Assembly: GCA_910583695.1 (NCBI GenBank)
Contig: CAJTZL010000044.1
Coordinates: 1 to 20,744 of the forward strand
Direction of reading: 5' to 3'
DNA from: an uncultured Oscillibacter sp.
GTDB lineage: Bacteria > Bacillota > Clostridia > Oscillospirales > Oscillospiraceae
Length of the DNA: 20,744 nt
A model generated the notes under the pieces. That model was not told where the DNA came from, ran no database searches, and was given only the letters and a program-made list of their open reading frames with translations. This document shows positions 14,248-20,648 of the stretch, in pieces. Within the stretch, counting starts at the first letter, position 1; every line of letters starts with the position of its first letter. The translations under genes and the position numbers were made by a program.

Positions 14248-15498
14248 TCAAAAAACGGTTCGGGGATCCGTGATCTTTCCTTTTAAAAGAGAAGCGGCAA
14301 TGGTATAGGGGCTTGCCGTGTAAATGTCCGCCTTGGTACAGCCCATGCGCCCGGGAATGTTCAGTGTTCCGGTGGACAGTGCCACTTCCCCCGCCGTCAT
14401 GGTTCCCAGCATGCCGAAGCAGAAATCACAGCTGGGATAGTACAGGCAGGCGCCGGCGTCGATGAGTTTTCCCATCATGCCGTTGGCCGCAAGCTCCTTT
14501 TGCAGCTGCACCGAGGAGGGAACCGCATAAAGCCTGGTCTCGGAGGCAATGTGCCTGCCCTCCAGCACGTCCAGCACCTGGGCAAAGTCGGTGATGCGCC
14601 CGCTGGCGCAGGAGCCCACGTAACCCACGTCCACCCGCATTCCCTCGTAATCCGCGATGGCCGCCGTGTTGGCGGAAGATGGGGGCGCTATCAATACCGG
14701 AGAAACCGTTGCCAAATCCAGCGTATATTCTTTATCATAGCAGGCGTCTTTATCTGGTACAACGTGGCTGTAGGGCCGCTGAGCGGTATCCCTCAAAAAA
14801 GCATCCACCTTCTCGTCCTGCTCACAAACGGCGGTTACGGCGGAAAGGAACATGGCCTGGTTGCACAGTACCATGCGGTCATCCATGCTCATGGCAAGCA
14901 GTCCCTCGCCTCCGAACTCAATACACAGCGCGCAGGCGCCGGAAGGTCCCAGCCGCTGGACCAGGGTATGAAATACATCACGGGCCGTGACGCCCCGCTC
15001 CAGTCTGCCCGTCAGGTTGACCCGAAGGGTGCCGGGAACCATGATGGACACCTGATTGGTAGCCAGTGCCTCAATCACCGCGTTGCGGACGCTGATTGCT
15101 CCCGCACCTAGGGCGCCCAGCATACTGACATGTCCGTCAAAGTGTATGAGCATCATGCCGGGGACCACATACCCCTTTTCCATGATAACCTGATGGCCGA
15201 TTCCTGCATTCTCAAAAAGCCGGATGCCGCAGCGCTTGGCAAAGTTCCGGGTCTTGACGTGGACCTCTCGGTGCGTTGTGTCGCCGGCAGGATTGAAGTG
15301 GTCGATAAAGAACAGGAACTTTTCCGGCTTTTTTACCATTGGAATCCCCAGCTCCTCCATCTGGCGCTCATAGGAATCAATATAGCCCGGATAGTCATAC
15401 GCAAGGGTCAGGTCGGGCTCGAACAGCGCTTCATCGCCGGCGCGTACAATCCGCCCAAGATTTTGGGAGAGAATCTTCTCAATGATCGTTTGTCCCAT
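14248..15498 (-). CDS. Aconitase-superfamily hydro-lyase large subunit (LeuC/DmdA type)
   Basis: 416-aa [4Fe-4S] hydro-lyase subunit, the length of archaeal/clostridial LeuC and DmdA. It should add or remove water across a carboxylate-bearing double bond. Seen: cluster cysteines Cys297 (VGYVGSCASGRITDF), Cys357 and Cys360 (PSCDFCFG); His67 in IDHFNP; Asp121 and His123 in FDGHVSMLGALGAGAISV, where the usual DSHT has become DGHV; and Arg384 in TGTLNIPGRMG, where the usual NRNFEGR has lost its first Asn and Arg. The cluster is kept, but Ser166 and Arg447 of mitochondrial aconitase numbering have no counterpart, in step with the altered loop of the small subunit. The ATG at 15498 follows AAGGAGG. 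It is the first gene after a consensus promoter, about 60 nt from the predicted transcript start. Annotation as isopropylmalate dehydratase would be misleading in this setting. Confidence 0.87.
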   Translation of the reverse strand: MGQTIIEKILSQNLGRIVRAGDEALFEPDLTLAYDYPGYIDSYERQMEELGIPMVKKPEKFLFFIDHFNPAGDTTHREVHVKTRNFAKRCGIRLFENAGIGHQVIMEKGYVVPGMMLIHFDGHVSMLGALGAGAISVRNAVIEALATNQVSIMVPGTLRVNLTGRLERGVTARDVFHTLVQRLGPSGACALCIEFGGEGLLAMSMDDRMVLCNQAMFLSAVTAVCEQDEKVDAFLRDTAQRPYSHVVPDKDACYDKEYTLDLATVSPVLIAPPSSANTAAIADYEGMRVDVGYVGSCASGRITDFAQVLDVLEGRHIASETRLYAVPSSVQLQKELAANGMMGKLIDAGACLYYPSCDFCFGMLGTMTAGEVALSTGTLNIPGRMGCTKADIYTASPYTIAASLLKGKITDPRTVF

Positions 15499-15538
15499 GG
15501 TTTCAGTCCTCCTTGTCCGGTAGTCTTTCTTAAAATTG

Positions 15539-15586
15539 ATTCGTCGAATTTATTCATCGAACTAATTATAGCTTTATTCGTCGATT
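15539..15586. promoter_or_regulatory. Triple operator for the TetR-family regulator (candidate)
   Basis: Three related 11-mers: ATTCGTCGAAT at 15539-15549 (a perfect palindrome about a central T), ATTCATCGAAC at 15552-15562 and ATTCGTCGATT at 15576-15586. Centres are 13 and 24 bases apart. The third copy lies between the -35 and -10 of the leftward promoter and the second covers the predicted start point, so binding would block transcription. TetR regulators commonly bind such sites next to their own gene. Assignment to this regulator is inference. Confidence 0.7.
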
Positions 15587-15593
15587 CTGTCAA
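15565..15593 (-). promoter_or_regulatory. Leftward sigma-70/sigma-A promoter of the catabolic operon
   Basis: Minus strand TTGACA (15588-15593), exactly 17 bases, then TATAAT (15565-15570): both boxes and the spacer match consensus. The start point should be near 15558, giving a leader of about 60 nt to the ATG at 15498. A promoter this strong needs repression, which fits the operator copies embedded in and after it. Confidence 0.88.
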
Positions 15594-15772
15594 CCAGAAA
15601 GTAAAAGTGTACAATATAATTGTAAGAATAATCAAATTCACTTCTGTTTATTCGTGCAAAAAGGCAAATTTCCCGCGATATCGGATGAAACCTGCTCCTT
15701 TGCAGGACAGGATACGAGATTTCGCACAAGTACTCTTTGGATGCTTGTTTTACAGGAAATTTCTGAAAAGGA

Positions 15773-15800
15773 TTGTATTCTGCACAAATTTCGCTATAAT
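15773..15800 (+). promoter_or_regulatory. Candidate promoter of the TetR-family gene
   Basis: TATAAT at 15795-15800 with TTGTAT at 15773-15778 and a 16-base spacer. The -10 is perfect and the -35 poor. It would start transcription near 15807, about 80 nt before the ATG at 15886. It is more than 170 bp from the repeated 11-mers, so the regulator may not be strongly autorepressed. Confidence 0.55.
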
Positions 15801-15885
15801 AATTTCATTAAATCAATTCTATTTTTACTTTTTTCATCCGCGCCCCCCAGACATCCCTCAACAACATGACAGGAGACGATACCAC

Positions 15886-16518
15886 ATGAGAAAATCAGGA
15901 CCTACAAAACGGCAGCAGCAGGCCATGGACACCAAAAGCCGTATTTTTGAAACTGCAATGGAATTGGGAGCCAATATCGGGTACGAGTCTTTGAACATCA
16001 ACGAAATCTGCAGCGCGGCAGGCGTATCCGTAGGCACCTTTTATCATTACTTCTCTTCCATCGACGCAGTATTTCAGGAACAGTACATTGCCTTTGACCA
16101 CTACTTTACCGCGGCAATTGAGGAAACACCTCTTTCCGGCTCCTTCCTCCAGGATATCCGCCATCTGTTTATTTTGAAATATGAATACGTCAGTGAAAGA
16201 GGCCCCCAATTCATCGTGCGCCAGTACCGGGGACAGTTCTCCCAGATTGAGACAGAAAACGCTTTCTTTTATTCCAAAAACCGCATTATGCACACGCTGC
16301 TGATTGAAACTCTTCGCAACGGCATCCTGCAGGGAGAGCTCAAACTGCCGGTCGGCATGTCGCCGGAATTTTTTGCAGACTCCTTCCTGGTCTTCTCCCG
16401 AGGAATCACTATTGACTGGGCTCTGAAAAACGCCAGCTATAATTTGAAGGAACGGGGTTTGAGCATGCTCGGTACGATGCTCCAACCCTACTTAACCGGC
16501 AAAAGCTGCTCATTTTGA
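15886..16518 (+). CDS. TetR/AcrR-family transcriptional regulator
   Basis: 210-aa one-component repressor. Seen: the N-terminal three-helix DNA-binding domain at about residues 15-62 with the recognition stretch NINEICSAAGVSVGTFYHYF, typical of TetR; the remaining helical ligand-binding domain is divergent and gives no clue to the inducer. The ATG at 15886 follows AGGAG at ten bases; the frame is open far upstream, but that extension lies in AT-rich promoter DNA and opposite the hydro-lyase gene, so it is not coding. Divergent placement next to the operon and the repeated ATTCRTCGAWY sites suggest it controls the leftward promoter, perhaps sensing the imported acid or a CoA intermediate (inference). 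A strong hairpin terminator follows about 60 bp after the stop. Confidence 0.92.
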   Translation: MRKSGPTKRQQQAMDTKSRIFETAMELGANIGYESLNINEICSAAGVSVGTFYHYFSSIDAVFQEQYIAFDHYFTAAIEETPLSGSFLQDIRHLFILKYEYVSERGPQFIVRQYRGQFSQIETENAFFYSKNRIMHTLLIETLRNGILQGELKLPVGMSPEFFADSFLVFSRGITIDWALKNASYNLKERGLSMLGTMLQPYLTGKSCSF

Positions 16519-16544
16519 AACCGCTTGCGGACTCATAGATAGAA

Positions 16545-16563
16545 GGACGGCTAACTGCCGTCC
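16545..16563. other. Short hairpin after the TetR gene
   Basis: Perfect 7-bp stem GGACGGC/GCCGTCC with loop TAACT, 27 bp after the regulator stop and just ahead of the main terminator. No T run follows. It may assist termination or be incidental. Confidence 0.35.
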
Positions 16564-16576
16564 CTAATCCTTCCAC

Positions 16577-16630
16577 AAATATGCGGCCCTTTTCGCCTTT
16601 GCCGAAAGGGACCGCATATTTTTATCTTTC
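16577..16630 (+). terminator. Rho-independent terminator of the TetR gene
   Basis: 19-bp stem with one mismatch and one G-T pair: arms 16577-16595 (starting AAATATGCGG) and 16603-16621 (ending CCGCATATTT), 7-nt loop, followed by TTTTTATCTTT on the plus strand. It is the strongest terminator in the window. Confidence 0.9.
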
Positions 16631-16861
16631 CGTCTATAAAACCAGCCCAGGTGATCCGGGAAATGCACTCCCGCCCATCTCAATCCTTCCGAAAAAACCG
16701 CCTCCACCCCCATCGTGCCAAGGGCCGCCGCCTCCGGAGGCAGGAGCCCGCCGCCTCCGCCGGGCAAGCGGCTCTACGCAAAGAAATGCTATAATTTGCG
16801 TAATTTTACGAAAGCAAACGCTTGAGTAAACATATTTTGTGTGTAAACTGACGAAAAACGG
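16631..16861. other. Gene-free spacer upstream of the phosphoesterase
   Basis: No convincing gene. The left half is GC-rich and low in complexity, with a 12-bp palindrome GCCTCCGGAGGC at 16730-16741. The right half turns AT-rich and holds an inverted repeat ACGCAAA/TTTGCGT (16776-16782 and 16795-16801) flanking a TATAAT, and a CGTAATTTTACG element at 16799-16810. A 67-codon minus-strand frame here has a Gly/Pro-rich start and no family resemblance. Confidence 0.6.
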
Positions 16862-16890
16862 TTGACAGTCTCTGGAAGTTGTAGCATACT
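16862..16890 (+). promoter_or_regulatory. Promoter of the metallophosphoesterase gene
   Basis: TTGACA at 16862-16867, a 17-base spacer and CATACT at 16885-16890 (four of six matches to TATAAT). The predicted start near 16897 gives a leader of about 56 nt ending in AAAGGAGG eight bases before the ATG at 16953. Confidence 0.72.
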
Positions 16891-16952
16891 GGTGTCAATA
16901 CACCCGCCGCTCTGCCGGGGCGGAGCCGCGGGAATCAAAGGAGGACTCCGAC

Positions 16953-19748
16953 ATGAGAAAGCTCCCAGCGAAGCTACTGTCAACGCTACTTGTACTGACC
17001 ATGCTGCTGCCCCTGCTGGCGGCGGGCGCCTTCGCCAAGGAGGCGGAGGGCTGGTGGACCGAAGAGGTCTGGGACACGGAGACCCTGGTATCCCTGGGGG
17101 CCAAGCCCCCGGCCTACAACAAGACGGCCAAAACCTATGAGATCAGCACGCCGGAACAGCTCTTGTTCCTCTCCGGCGGCTGGAAGTCCGCCGACACCAA
17201 CAAGGACGGCCAGCCCGACGCTCCCCGGGACGGGCGCTACGTTCTGACGGCGGACATTGACATGGGCCCGCTGATGGAATCCATCGGAACGGCCATCACT
17301 GCCGCCTCCGGCGAGGAGAGCGAGGGCTGGATGCCTCCCCTCTCCGGCAGCAAGGATGAAAACGCAGACAAAACCGACGGCTGGTTCAAGGGCCAGATCG
17401 ACGGACAGTTCCACACCATTTCCAACCTCCACATCCGCCGGGTGGACGAAAAATATGCCGCCCTGGTGGGATACCTGGGCAACGAAACCTTCACCAGCCC
17501 CGCCATCCGGAACCTGGGATTGGTGGATGTGAGCATCGAGGGCAAAAAGACCTGCGGAGCTTTCGCAGGCGTCAGCTATGGCACCATCGAAAACTGCTTC
17601 GCCACCGGCTCCATCAAGGCCAAGGAGACCACCGGAGGTCTGGTGGGCAAGTGTGAAGGGCCTGTCCGCAACTGCCTTTCTTACATGAAGGTCAAGGCCA
17701 AAGAGCTGGTGGGCGGCCTTGCCGGCAGCATAGAGACCGGCGGAGCCGTGGAAAACTGCTTTGTGGGTGGTTCCGTGACCATCTCCAACGGCGACGGAGC
17801 GGTCTCCGGCGGCGGCGTCAGCGGCGCGTTTGCCGCAGCGGACTTCCTGAAAAACACCGTCTCCGTGGTCAAGGAGGTTTCCGGCGAAGAGGGTGCCCGG
17901 AACATCGGCCGCTTTGTGGGCACCCTGGACAGTGAGAGCGGAGCCAACATCACCCACAACTATGTCTGGGAGGGCGCCGTTCTCTCCGGCAATCAGCCCC
18001 TGGCCCACCCCAACCGGGAAATCTTCCAGACCGCTTCCGCCAAGGTCCTGCAAAGCCGGGACCAATATGAGAAGGAGCTCAAGTGGGACTTTGCCAAGAC
18101 CTGGAGCTGGGTAGGTGCGCCTGATGCGGGCTATCCCATGCTGTCCGGCTTCGTCAAAGCCGAAAACGCCCCCGCGCTGAAAACCGCCAAGGACCTGACG
18201 GTGGAACAGCCCGTCCTCCTCCTGGACGACCTGCTGGTGAACTGGGCCGCCAAGGGAACCCAGCCCGCCGTCAGCGTCCGGCTGGTTCTTCCCGAGGGCA
18301 AGAAGGCCGACAGCGTCAAAGTCTTCTACGGCAAGACCCCGGAAACTCTCACCGCTTCTGTGGACGTGCCGGAGAGCGGCAAGGCCGTTCTGCCCTTGAA
18401 GAACTCCGGACAGTATTACTACTATGCCGCCGCCGTGGTGGACGGCGAGACCATCACGGTTCCCACAGATCCCGGCGCTCCCCTGCCCCTGGAGCTGGAC
18501 GACGGCGTGGTCGACGCCGCTCCCCGGGAAATTCTCTGTCAGGTGGGTGAGACCTTTGCCCAGGTCAATCTGAACTGGCTCACCGATCCCGCCGTGACGG
18601 ACTCCAAGGTCTGGTACCGGGCCAAGGGAGAGAGCAGCTGGAACACCGCCAAGGGGGAAAACCTCCTCCACTATCTGACCCGCGGCTGGGAGGAAACCCG
18701 GAGCCACTCCGCCGTCCTCACCGGCTTGAGCGCGGAAACTGCCTATGAGTACATGGTGGGCGGCTCTTACCATGGCAAGGACTACCGCAGCGAAGTCCAC
18801 AGCTTCACCACCCTGCCGGAGTCCGGGGCCTTCACCTTCATGCAGTACGGCGACCTCCAGGCCGAGACCCCCGAGGGCTACGACCCCTTCCTGAATACCA
18901 TGGAAAAATTCGTGGCCAAGCTGCCGGAGCAGCCGCACTTCCTGCTGAATACCGGCGACATGGTGGACGCGGGCTATAAGAGCTCCCAGTGGACGGACTA
19001 CTTTGACAAGCTGGGCGTCCACATGGCGGACCGGCTGAACATCCTCCTCCCCGGCAACCACGAAAACGCCGGCGACCTGCTCTACAAGCAGTACGGCGCC
19101 CGAACCAGCCTGCCCAACGAGGCGGAGTACGGCCCCCTGGAGGGCACCGGCTGGTGCGTCGTGGGAGACGCCTGCTTTGTCTTCATCAACGCCGACCCCT
19201 ATTCCGGCAAGCAGGGCGCCAATATCGAGGCCGACCGGGCCAAGTTCTTTGCCGAGCAAACCGCCTGGGCCAAGCAGGTCTATGAGGAGGCGGACTGCAC
19301 CTGGAGGATTATGGCGGCCCACGTGGGCACCTATATCATCAACTTCAGCGACCCCGCCGACTATCCCTATATCCCCGACCTGTGCGATGAGCTCCAGGTG
19401 GACCTGTACCTGAACGGGCACGACCACGAGTACATCCGGACGACCGCCAGGAACGACAAAGTCGTGGACATCGGCAAGGGAACCACCTTCATGACCTGTT
19501 CCTCCCTGGGCGAGAAGCTGGACGCATTTGAGGAAAACACCGCCGGCGGCAAGTTTGCCGTGGTCCACAAGGACGGCGCGGATGAGTCCCAGCAGATTTT
19601 CAGTATGGTCACGGTAGACGAAGGCGGCATCCATGTCACGGCCTATCAACGGGGCGTGGCGGAGGATTGGTCCAGGTTTGACGTTATCGACCAATACGAC
19701 ATCACCACCAGTCTCAGCAAAGGCGCGGTAAAGCAGCCCGCTACTTGA
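16953..19748 (+). CDS. Secreted metallophosphoesterase with GLUG-like repeats and a purple-acid-phosphatase-type N-domain
   Basis: 931-aa exported protein. A signal peptide covers residues 1-28 (Lys-containing start, hydrophobic core, AFA before KE). A Ca-site-like DTNKDGQPD lies at 81-89. Three GLUG-like repeats of about 25-30 residues lie near 200-280 (GAFAGVSYGTIENCFATGS; TGGLVGKCEGPVRNCLS; VGGLAGS followed by AVENCFVGGSV), a module found in surface proteins. A fibronectin-III-like domain at about 525-620 (QVNLNWLTDP, VLTGLSAETAYEYMV) resembles the purple acid phosphatase N-domain. The calcineurin-like catalytic domain runs from about 626 to 905 with all metal ligands: GDLQ (Asp634), TGD (Asp669), GNHE (701-704), His790 (AAHVG) and GHDH (822-825). 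It should hydrolyse phosphomonoesters or diesters outside the cell. No LPXTG motif or S-layer repeats were seen, so it is probably secreted or loosely attached. It has its own promoter and terminator. Confidence 0.92.
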   Translation: MRKLPAKLLSTLLVLTMLLPLLAAGAFAKEAEGWWTEEVWDTETLVSLGAKPPAYNKTAKTYEISTPEQLLFLSGGWKSADTNKDGQPDAPRDGRYVLTADIDMGPLMESIGTAITAASGEESEGWMPPLSGSKDENADKTDGWFKGQIDGQFHTISNLHIRRVDEKYAALVGYLGNETFTSPAIRNLGLVDVSIEGKKTCGAFAGVSYGTIENCFATGSIKAKETTGGLVGKCEGPVRNCLSYMKVKAKELVGGLAGSIETGGAVENCFVGGSVTISNGDGAVSGGGVSGAFAAADFLKNTVSVVKEVSGEEGARNIGRFVGTLDSESGANITHNYVWEGAVLSGNQPLAHPNREIFQTASAKVLQSRDQYEKELKWDFAKTWSWVGAPDAGYPMLSGFVKAENAPALKTAKDLTVEQPVLLLDDLLVNWAAKGTQPAVSVRLVLPEGKKADSVKVFYGKTPETLTASVDVPESGKAVLPLKNSGQYYYYAAAVVDGETITVPTDPGAPLPLELDDGVVDAAPREILCQVGETFAQVNLNWLTDPAVTDSKVWYRAKGESSWNTAKGENLLHYLTRGWEETRSHSAVLTGLSAETAYEYMVGGSYHGKDYRSEVHSFTTLPESGAFTFMQYGDLQAETPEGYDPFLNTMEKFVAKLPEQPHFLLNTGDMVDAGYKSSQWTDYFDKLGVHMADRLNILLPGNHENAGDLLYKQYGARTSLPNEAEYGPLEGTGWCVVGDACFVFINADPYSGKQGANIEADRAKFFAEQTAWAKQVYEEADCTWRIMAAHVGTYIINFSDPADYPYIPDLCDELQVDLYLNGHDHEYIRTTARNDKVVDIGKGTTFMTCSSLGEKLDAFEENTAGGKFAVVHKDGADESQQIFSMVTVDEGGIHVTAYQRGVAEDWSRFDVIDQYDITTSLSKGAVKQPAT

Positions 19749-19771
19749 TTCCCCCGCTTTTCAGTAAGCGC

Positions 19772-19804
19772 AGCCCCGCCTCCGGATGGGAGGCGGGGCT
19801 TTTC
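19772..19804 (+). terminator. Rho-independent terminator of the phosphoesterase gene
   Basis: Perfect 12-bp stem AGCCCCGCCTCC (19772-19783) and GGAGGCGGGGCT (19789-19800) with a 5-nt loop, followed by TTTTC, 23 bp after the stop codon. The T run is short but the stem is very stable. Confidence 0.85.
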
Positions 19805-19951
19805 CCGGTGTCTTTTGAGACCTCACATCCCCAGATTTTTTGGAGGCTCCCCCGCGCCGCAGCCCGGTCCCGCAGTGAACAAAAGGGAATCCGCACATGC
19901 CGGAACGGCAGCGGGGAAAAAGACGGCCGCAAATCTCGACATTTTTCGCAA

Positions 19952-19994
19952 TGCCAATTGGAATTGGCAGACATTCCCAAGCTCTTCATATATT
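19952..19994 (+). promoter_or_regulatory. Promoter with an 18-bp palindromic operator ahead of the XRE gene
   Basis: TGCCAATT-GG-AATTGGCA at 19952-19969 is a perfect palindrome whose right arm forms the -35 box TTGGCA (19964-19969). Downstream candidates for the -10 are CATATA at 19987-19992 (17-base spacer) or TATATT at 19989-19994 (19-base spacer). A repressor on the palindrome would cover the -35, which fits autoregulation by the XRE protein encoded next (inference). Confidence 0.6.
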
Positions 19995-20017
19995 CTTTTA
20001 AGCAGGAGGTGCTGAGA

Positions 20018-20332
20018 ATGTCAAAATCAAGAAGCGCGTACAGAGAATTTCCGAATGTGAGCAAGTTTCTGGAAGAAAAGCTGGTCCACAGAAGAAAGGA
20101 GATGAAAATTTCGCAGACTGCTTTGGCCGATACAGCCGGCCTTACCCGCAACTGCATTCAGCAAATGGAATGCCACGAGCATCTGCCCCTGCCATCCACC
20201 ATGTTCAAGCTGCTAAAGGCGCTGGCGTTCAGCGAGGAAGAGGCCGCCCAGTTCTGGGTCGAAATTGAAGAAGCCTATGCCAAGGACAGGAACCTTCAGG
20301 AATCCGATTCCAAAACTCCAGAAATGGTTTGA
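20018..20332 (+). CDS. Small XRE-family helix-turn-helix regulator
   Basis: 104-aa protein. Residues about 15-70 form a Cro/CI-type helix-turn-helix domain with ISQTALADTAGLTRNCIQQM as the recognition unit and LPSTMFKLLKAL as the following helices. The C-terminus is acidic and helical (EEEAAQFWVEIEEAY) and not recognised. The start is ATG 20018 behind AGGAGG at nine bases; the open frame runs back to 19745 through the terminator and promoter of the region, so the longer form is rejected. It is followed after 19 bp by a DUF6514-like gene, probably one transcript. The target is unknown; the palindrome overlapping its promoter is the obvious candidate. Confidence 0.85.
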   Translation: MSKSRSAYREFPNVSKFLEEKLVHRRKEMKISQTALADTAGLTRNCIQQMECHEHLPLPSTMFKLLKALAFSEEEAAQFWVEIEEAYAKDRNLQESDSKTPEMV

Positions 20333-20351
20333 TGCGAAAGGATTTTATGAA

Positions 20352-20648
20352 ATGAGCGGAAACGATGCGCATTCCTCCGGACATACCTACCAATATGAGC
20401 TGTACCAGATGGCGTCTGCGGGTTCATCCAGCCCTTACGGCATCCTTGGTAGGGAGAGGCTGGGCGGGGCATGGGCAACGGTAGCGGTTATCGCCGCATT
20501 TTCTGATAATCGCGAAGCGGTTATGCGCCTGGCTGAAAAATGTACGGACCTGCAGCTCTCCCCAGGGCAGCTTCTGGACGTGGTCTCCGATTTCATTGCG
20601 CAGGAAAGCATGGACGCTCCGTCCCGCCGGAAGAGGGGGACGCAGTGA
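20352..20648 (+). CDS. DUF6514-like small protein
   Basis: 98-aa soluble protein without a signal peptide or membrane segment. YQYELYQMASA, then SPYGILGRERL, the central AVIAAFSDNREAVMRLAEKC and the end LSPGQLLDVVSDFIAQ follow the pattern I associate with DUF6514, a family of small clostridial proteins of unknown function (recognition from memory, moderate certainty). The ATG at 20352 lies nine bases after AAAGGA. A longer frame to 20265 would run into the XRE gene and lacks a site. The stop overlaps the start of a further frame as TGATG. Confidence 0.75.
   Translation: MSGNDAHSSGHTYQYELYQMASAGSSSPYGILGRERLGGAWATVAVIAAFSDNREAVMRLAEKCTDLQLSPGQLLDVVSDFIAQESMDAPSRRKRGTQ

Larger units (their letters stand above)
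15499..15885. other. Divergent regulatory region
   Basis: 387 bp without a convincing gene between the leftward catabolic run and the rightward TetR-family gene. It is markedly AT-rich compared with its neighbours. It holds the leftward consensus promoter, three copies of ATTCRTCGAWY, an ACAATATAATTGT palindrome at 15611-15623, a fourth partial motif (TTTATTCGT near 15648) and a separate promoter for the regulator. Confidence 0.8.

Noticed and set aside
14248..15498. Straight annotation as leucine-biosynthesis LeuC
   Set aside because: No leuA, leuB or other leucine genes are nearby, the substrate motifs differ from LeuC, and the gene leads a catabolic operon with a transporter.
15654..15869. 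71-codon plus-strand frame in the divergent region
   Set aside because: No ribosome site, no family resemblance, and it covers the promoter of the TetR gene.
15130..15885. Upstream extension of the TetR-family frame to 15130
   Set aside because: It lies opposite the hydro-lyase gene and across the divergent promoter; the ATG at 15886 has a good ribosome site and the normal TetR N-terminus.
16730..16741. Palindrome GCCTCCGGAGGC
   Set aside because: It sits in a low-complexity GCC/TCC-rich stretch where such palindromes arise by chance.
16564..16767. 67-codon minus-strand frame after the TetR gene
   Set aside because: TTG start, Gly/Pro-rich beginning and a tail made of terminator hairpin sequence; not protein-like.
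16986..19694. 902-codon open frame antisense to the phosphoesterase
   Set aside because: It mirrors a GC-rich gene whose codon bias leaves the reverse frame free of stops; it has no family motifs, while the sense frame has a signal peptide and all catalytic residues.
19745..20017. N-terminal extension of the XRE protein
   Set aside because: The extension crosses the phosphoesterase terminator and the palindromic promoter; AGGAGG sits before ATG 20018.
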